Shown here: positions 61,113 through 64,000 of the stretch, piece after piece
How the letters are laid out: every line of letters begins with the position of its first letter
How positions within the stretch are numbered: the first letter of the stretch is position 1
Assembly (NCBI RefSeq): GCF_000346485.2
Contig: NZ_KQ976354.1
Coordinates: forward strand, 8,040,221 to 8,104,220
Source: Scytonema hofmannii PCC 7110
Lineage (GTDB): Bacteria > Cyanobacteriota > Cyanobacteriia > Cyanobacteriales > Nostocaceae
DNA length: 64,000 nucleotides
Reading direction: 5' to 3'
Position numbers and translations under genes: made by a program
The notes under the pieces: generated by a model
What the model saw: the letters and a program-made list of their open reading frames with translations, nothing else
Databases searched by the model: none
Told to the model about the DNA's origin: nothing

Positions 61113-62196
61113 CAATATCTGGAAAAACTTCTTGCACTGCAGGATGAACTAAGTGGTGGTTCTGCACGTTCACACCTTTTGCTAATGCTGGGTTTTTCGC
61201 TAGTGCTTCTAATCCTAAATTTGCTAACTGCAATACATAAGGTAGGGTACTGTTATTTAGGGCTTGTGTTGATGTCCAAGGCACGGCTCCTGGCATATTA
61301 GGAACGCCATAGTGTACTACGCCTTCTTCTAAATAGACTGGGTTAGTGTGGGATGTAGAGTGCAGTGTCTCAACACAACCGCCTTGGTCAACAGCAACGT
61401 CTACAATGACGGAACCAGGACGCATCTGTTTGACCAAACTGCGTGGTACGAGTGTGGGTGCTCTACGTCCCGGTACTAAAACTGCACCAATAAGTAAGTC
61501 AGCATCTTTAACTGCACTTTCAATATGCGCGGAGTTACTGTATAGCAGTTCGACTCTAGAACCAAACAAAGTTTCTAAATAAGAAAGGCGTTCGACGTTA
61601 ACATCAATAATCTGAACAGCAGCGCCCATACCTACGGCAATCTTAGCGGCTTCTGTTCCTACAACTCCGCCACCTAAAATCACAACTTTGCCCGGTTTAA
61701 CTCCAGGCACACCTCCTAGCAAAACTCCTCGACCACCTGAGGCTCGCTCTAAGAATCTTGCTCCAAATTGTACGGCTAATCGACCGGCAATAACGCTCAT
61801 GGGTGTGAGCAAGGGAAGCTTGTTGCTACCTGACTGTTCTACTGTTTCATAGGCGATCGCAGTCACGCCACAATCTATCAAATGTTCGGTTAACTTTCTG
61901 TCTGCAGCTAGGTGCAGATAGGTGAATAAAATTTGTCCCTTCTGTAAGAATTTATACTCACCTGAAAGCGGTTCTTTGACTTTGATAACTAACTCCCGAT
62001 TCCAAGCTGCATCTGGTGTGGAGACAATTGCTGCACCTGCGTTCCGGTAATCCTCATCTGTAAAGCCTGCACCGACACCTGCGCCTTGCTCTACAAAAAT
62101 GTTGTGACCATTTTCCTTCAAGACTCTAACACTAGAAGGACTCAACCCGACTCGAAACTCTTGGTCTTTCGTTTCTTTAGGAATGCCAATTTCCAT
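61102..62196 (-). CDS. ald: Alanine dehydrogenase
   Basis: 364 residues; NAD-dependent reversible deamination of L-alanine, which in heterocystous cyanobacteria serves nitrogen metabolism. Features: MEIGIPKETKDQEFRVGLSP, the catalytic Lys in ELVIKVKEPLSGEYKFLQKG, His in LFTYLHLAAD, GGVPGVKPGKVVILGGGVVG (NAD loop), VDVAVDQGGCVETLHSTSHT and YGVPNMPGAVPWTSTQALNN. Length and motifs normal. The last codons and stop are made by the GTTAGTGGTTAG repeat. Confidence 0.95.
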   Translation of the reverse strand: MEIGIPKETKDQEFRVGLSPSSVRVLKENGHNIFVEQGAGVGAGFTDEDYRNAGAAIVSTPDAAWNRELVIKVKEPLSGEYKFLQKGQILFTYLHLAADRKLTEHLIDCGVTAIAYETVEQSGSNKLPLLTPMSVIAGRLAVQFGARFLERASGGRGVLLGGVPGVKPGKVVILGGGVVGTEAAKIAVGMGAAVQIIDVNVERLSYLETLFGSRVELLYSNSAHIESAVKDADLLIGAVLVPGRRAPTLVPRSLVKQMRPGSVIVDVAVDQGGCVETLHSTSHTNPVYLEEGVVHYGVPNMPGAVPWTSTQALNNSTLPYVLQLANLGLEALAKNPALAKGVNVQNHHLVHPAVQEVFPDIVSG

Positions 62197-62518
62197 TGAC
62201 TGCCTCTTATGACTTTTTTAGATTTTGTCAGTCTCATTCTTGGTCTGTTGAATCAATAACTACAATTTGACCCGAACTTACCCTGATATCACCTAATGTA
62301 CTTCAAACTTTTGTTATTGACGATCCCCAAAGTCCTTCTACAATAAAAGAAGAATCGTAAAGAAATGTGAACGCGATTGATGGGCAATCGGCAATCGGAT
62401 TTGAATAGCTCTCACAATGCCCGATGCCCAATGCTCTATTCCCAATGCGCCATTCCCCATGCGATCAAACCAAAAAATTTTTGTATAATATTTAACTTGC
62501 CAAAAAGAGGGTTTTTAA

Positions 62519-62692
62519 ATGATGACACAACCACAACCAAGCGTTACTCCCAAGCTAGAAGAGCCAAAGTTTGGATTTAATGAATATGCCGAGCGTTTGA
62601 ATGGTCGAGCTGCAATGATTGGCTTTGTCCTTATGGTAGTGATTGAGTATGTTACCAATCAAGGGGTATTATCCTGGCTTGGTTTAAGGTGA
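62519..62692 (+). CDS. hli: High-light-inducible protein (Hlip, chlorophyll a/b-binding-like)
   Basis: 57 residues: PKLEEPKFGFNEYAERLNGR then AAMIGFVLMVVIEYVTNQGV and LSWLGLR. ExxNGRxAMIGFxxxxxxE is the one-helix chlorophyll-binding motif of Hlips/SCPs, which bind chlorophyll and carotenoid and protect photosystem II during assembly and high light. Two consecutive ATGs open the frame. The TGA stop is the first unit of a TGACCAGTGACCAGTGACC repeat. Confidence 0.92.
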   Translation: MMTQPQPSVTPKLEEPKFGFNEYAERLNGRAAMIGFVLMVVIEYVTNQGVLSWLGLR

Positions 62693-62760
62693 CCAGTGAC
62701 TAGTGACCAGTGACCAGTGACCAGTGACCAGCTAACGGTTACTCATTACTGATTACTGGT
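62693..62760. repeat. Tandem repeat GTGACCAGTGACCA with opposed arm
   Basis: Five or so units of GTGACCA followed by ACTGATTACTGGTGACTC, able to fold back on itself. Lies between hli and the next gene. Confidence 0.75.
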
Positions 62761-62876
62761 GACTCTACTTTACAAAAGTATAATGAAGAAGAGGCTCTCA
62801 AGAAGAGCGTTGTTTTTAATTGGGATATTCTTAGTATATTTATAGGAAAAATTAACACCGAACAAACTTAAGCTGT

Positions 62877-63173
62877 ATGAATATTATATTTCCCCGTTTT
62901 GTGAAATCAGCCTACCGTAGAGAACCAATCATCAGTGTTTTGATTACTATGGGAATCGTAGATGCAGTGATTGGTGGATTTAATGACAGTTGGTCGTTGT
63001 TTGTAATTGGCTTAGGGACAGCCGGCGTAACGCTTGCCTACAGATTGTGGCGCGTTCAGCAACGGCCTCCCTTACCTGAAGAACCTGTCGTACAACATTA
63101 CTTAAGCGATCGCTCGTCAAGTTCTGCCTTACCCATGCTCACAGTGTCTAAGAAAAAACCGCCCTATTCATAA
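62877..63173 (+). CDS. Small membrane protein, conserved in cyanobacteria (unknown)
   Basis: 98 residues. Two close hydrophobic segments (PIISVLITMGIVDAVIGGF, SLFVIGLGTAGVTLAYRL) form a hairpin, followed by a cytoplasmic Pro/Ser-rich tail (RVQQRPPLPEEPVVQHYLSD). Starts at the ATG at 62877. Not assigned; its place after an Hlip gene suggests a thylakoid protein, but this is inference. Confidence 0.65.
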   Translation: MNIIFPRFVKSAYRREPIISVLITMGIVDAVIGGFNDSWSLFVIGLGTAGVTLAYRLWRVQQRPPLPEEPVVQHYLSDRSSSSALPMLTVSKKKPPYS

Positions 63174-63284
63174 ATTTTTCATGTTGACTTGGGGAGTTCT
63201 TGCTGGTTTTAAGCATTATGCTCCTCTATTTTACATGACAAGGTATACTTAAAAACACAGTAAAAATTCTATTGTGTCAAGTAT

Positions 63285-64000
63285 ATGTTTTTGTTACGAA
63301 AAAATAAATTCGCCAAAGAAAACCTTGGCTCTAACTTGTCTGGAGAATGCACTCCCTCTTTGAGAGAGAAAACTTTTCCATACAAGTGGTTAGTGAATCT
63401 AAAATCTAAAATTTTCTCTACAAAAAATTTCATAATGCTGCTGGGTGTAGCAAGTGCTACTGCTGTTGCTCCTCTATGTCCAATTTCTTCTACCGTTCTT
63501 GCTGAAACTCAAGTTATATCTCAAACTCAAGCTATACCAGTTCCCGAACCATCTACTAACTTTACCAATCCACTATTGCTATATAGTTTTAGAGAAAATA
63601 CGGGAACAATTAAATCTCTTGCCTTCAGTCCTGATAGTAAAATTCTTGTCGGTGGCGGGGCGGAAAACGAGGGAATTATCCGTATGTGGAATACGTTAAC
63701 TGGTAAAAAAATTGCCATGATTAACAGAGCACACAAGACATCGGTGGAATCTATATTGATTTCGCCAGACGGTCAAACTTTAGCAAGTTGTAGCTCTGAC
63801 AACACCATTAACCTTTGGAATTTGGGCAATAATCGGTTTACTCGTTCTTTTGTGGGGCATACCAGCAATGTGCTATCCCTAGCAGTGACTCCAGATGGTA
63901 AAATCCTTGCTAGTGGTGCGTTAGATGGTATCAGGTTGTGGGATTTGCTACAACAGCGCCCGCTTGCAACGTTGGTGCGCTTTGACAATTTTATTTATTC
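63285..64000 (+). CDS. Exported WD40-repeat protein, 5' part (runs off the window)
   Basis: Open from ATG 63285 to the window end (238 codons). A polar N-terminus of about 45 residues is followed by a hydrophobic segment (FIMLLGVASATAVAPLCPIS) and a possible cleavage site near VLAETQ. Then WD40 blades: IKSLAFSPDSKILVGGGAEN, VESILISPDGQTLASCSSDN, NLWNLGNN, VLSLAVTPDGKILASGALDG, LWDLLQ. These blades are less uniform than those of the CHAT-STAND protein. Probably a periplasmic or lipid-anchored propeller; partners unknown. Confidence 0.8.
   Translation, partial: MFLLRKNKFAKENLGSNLSGECTPSLREKTFPYKWLVNLKSKIFSTKNFIMLLGVASATAVAPLCPISSTVLAETQVISQTQAIPVPEPSTNFTNPLLLYSFRENTGTIKSLAFSPDSKILVGGGAENEGIIRMWNTLTGKKIAMINRAHKTSVESILISPDGQTLASCSSDNTINLWNLGNNRFTRSFVGHTSNVLSLAVTPDGKILASGALDGIRLWDLLQQRPLATLVRFDNFIY

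Noticed and set aside
1-64000. tRNA and rRNA genes
   Set aside because: No intergenic stretch showed the conserved GGTTCRA-type T-arm with a matching acceptor stem by eye; a tRNA scan would be needed to be certain.

Overview
The window reads as chromosome of a filamentous, probably heterocyst-forming cyanobacterium (Nostocales-like). The evidence is many HIP1-type GCGATCGC octamers, tandem short repeats of the ACTAACCACTAAC / GGGAGTAGGGAGTA / GGACAAATGACAAATGAC kind, and cyanobacterial marker genes: ycf23, a ssl1498/Psb34-type small membrane protein, a high-light-inducible protein, an accD of the cyanobacterial/plastid type and a PEP-CTERM NHL-repeat protein of the ScyD/ScyE type. No rRNA or tRNA gene was recognised by eye. 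The species cannot be named from this window.

Layout. 0-7.4 kb: oxidative/xenobiotic-type metabolism (partial MFS exporter, flavin monooxygenase plus amidohydrolase operon, Old Yellow Enzyme, selenium-binding-protein/methanethiol-oxidase gene with a one-base frameshift, cupin). 7.5-16 kb: a gene graveyard in which pieces of XisH, AraC, azoreductase, a condensation-like protein, a microbial rhodopsin, TnpB and an SRPBCC protein lie end to end, mixed with small unknown genes, one intact Psb34-type gene and an intact ArsR regulator with a perfect 20-bp palindrome at its start codon. 16-27 kb: secreted protein, ycf23, DegT-type aminotransferase, FetB-type permease, a compact RHH plus TnpB-related unit with inverted repeats at both ends, a large membrane-anchored unknown, and a succinyl-CoA-synthetase-like pair lacking its catalytic residues. 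27-33.6 kb: a 2.2-kb insertion with 281-bp inverted repeats that splits a small gene in frame at CTAG, a truncated SNF2-type helicase and a Septu-like PtuA/PtuB defence operon. 33.6-42 kb: ABC transporter with two paralogous permeases, an IscB remnant with its 5' region, a cyclic-peptide-type ABC exporter broken by one TGA codon, and a PIN toxin locus. 42-46.6 kb: housekeeping (leuB, pilD, accD) and a BrnT-like toxin/antitoxin pair. 46.6-56.6 kb: CHAT-STAND-WD40 giant with an MFS gene, a sugar-binding lipoprotein, a YefM/YoeB pair and the ScyD/E-like protein. 57-64 kb: CheR-CheB-hybrid kinase cluster, alanine dehydrogenase, a high-light-inducible protein and the start of an exported WD40 protein.

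Most interesting points: (1) the RHH/TnpB-related unit with end repeats and an operator-like palindrome between its divergent genes; (2) the SucC/SucD-like pair with substitutions at active-site positions in both subunits; (3) the CHAT-STAND-14xWD40 protein and the PtuAB operon as immune candidates; (4) fossils of IscB, TnpB and a rhodopsin; (5) a MITE family of at least four copies, one hosting a nested TA-flanked MITE; (6) a shared C-terminal peptide on two neighbouring but unrelated enzymes; (7) tandem short repeats that repeatedly supply the stop codons of genes. All calls come from reading the sequence and from family knowledge; no database search was run.
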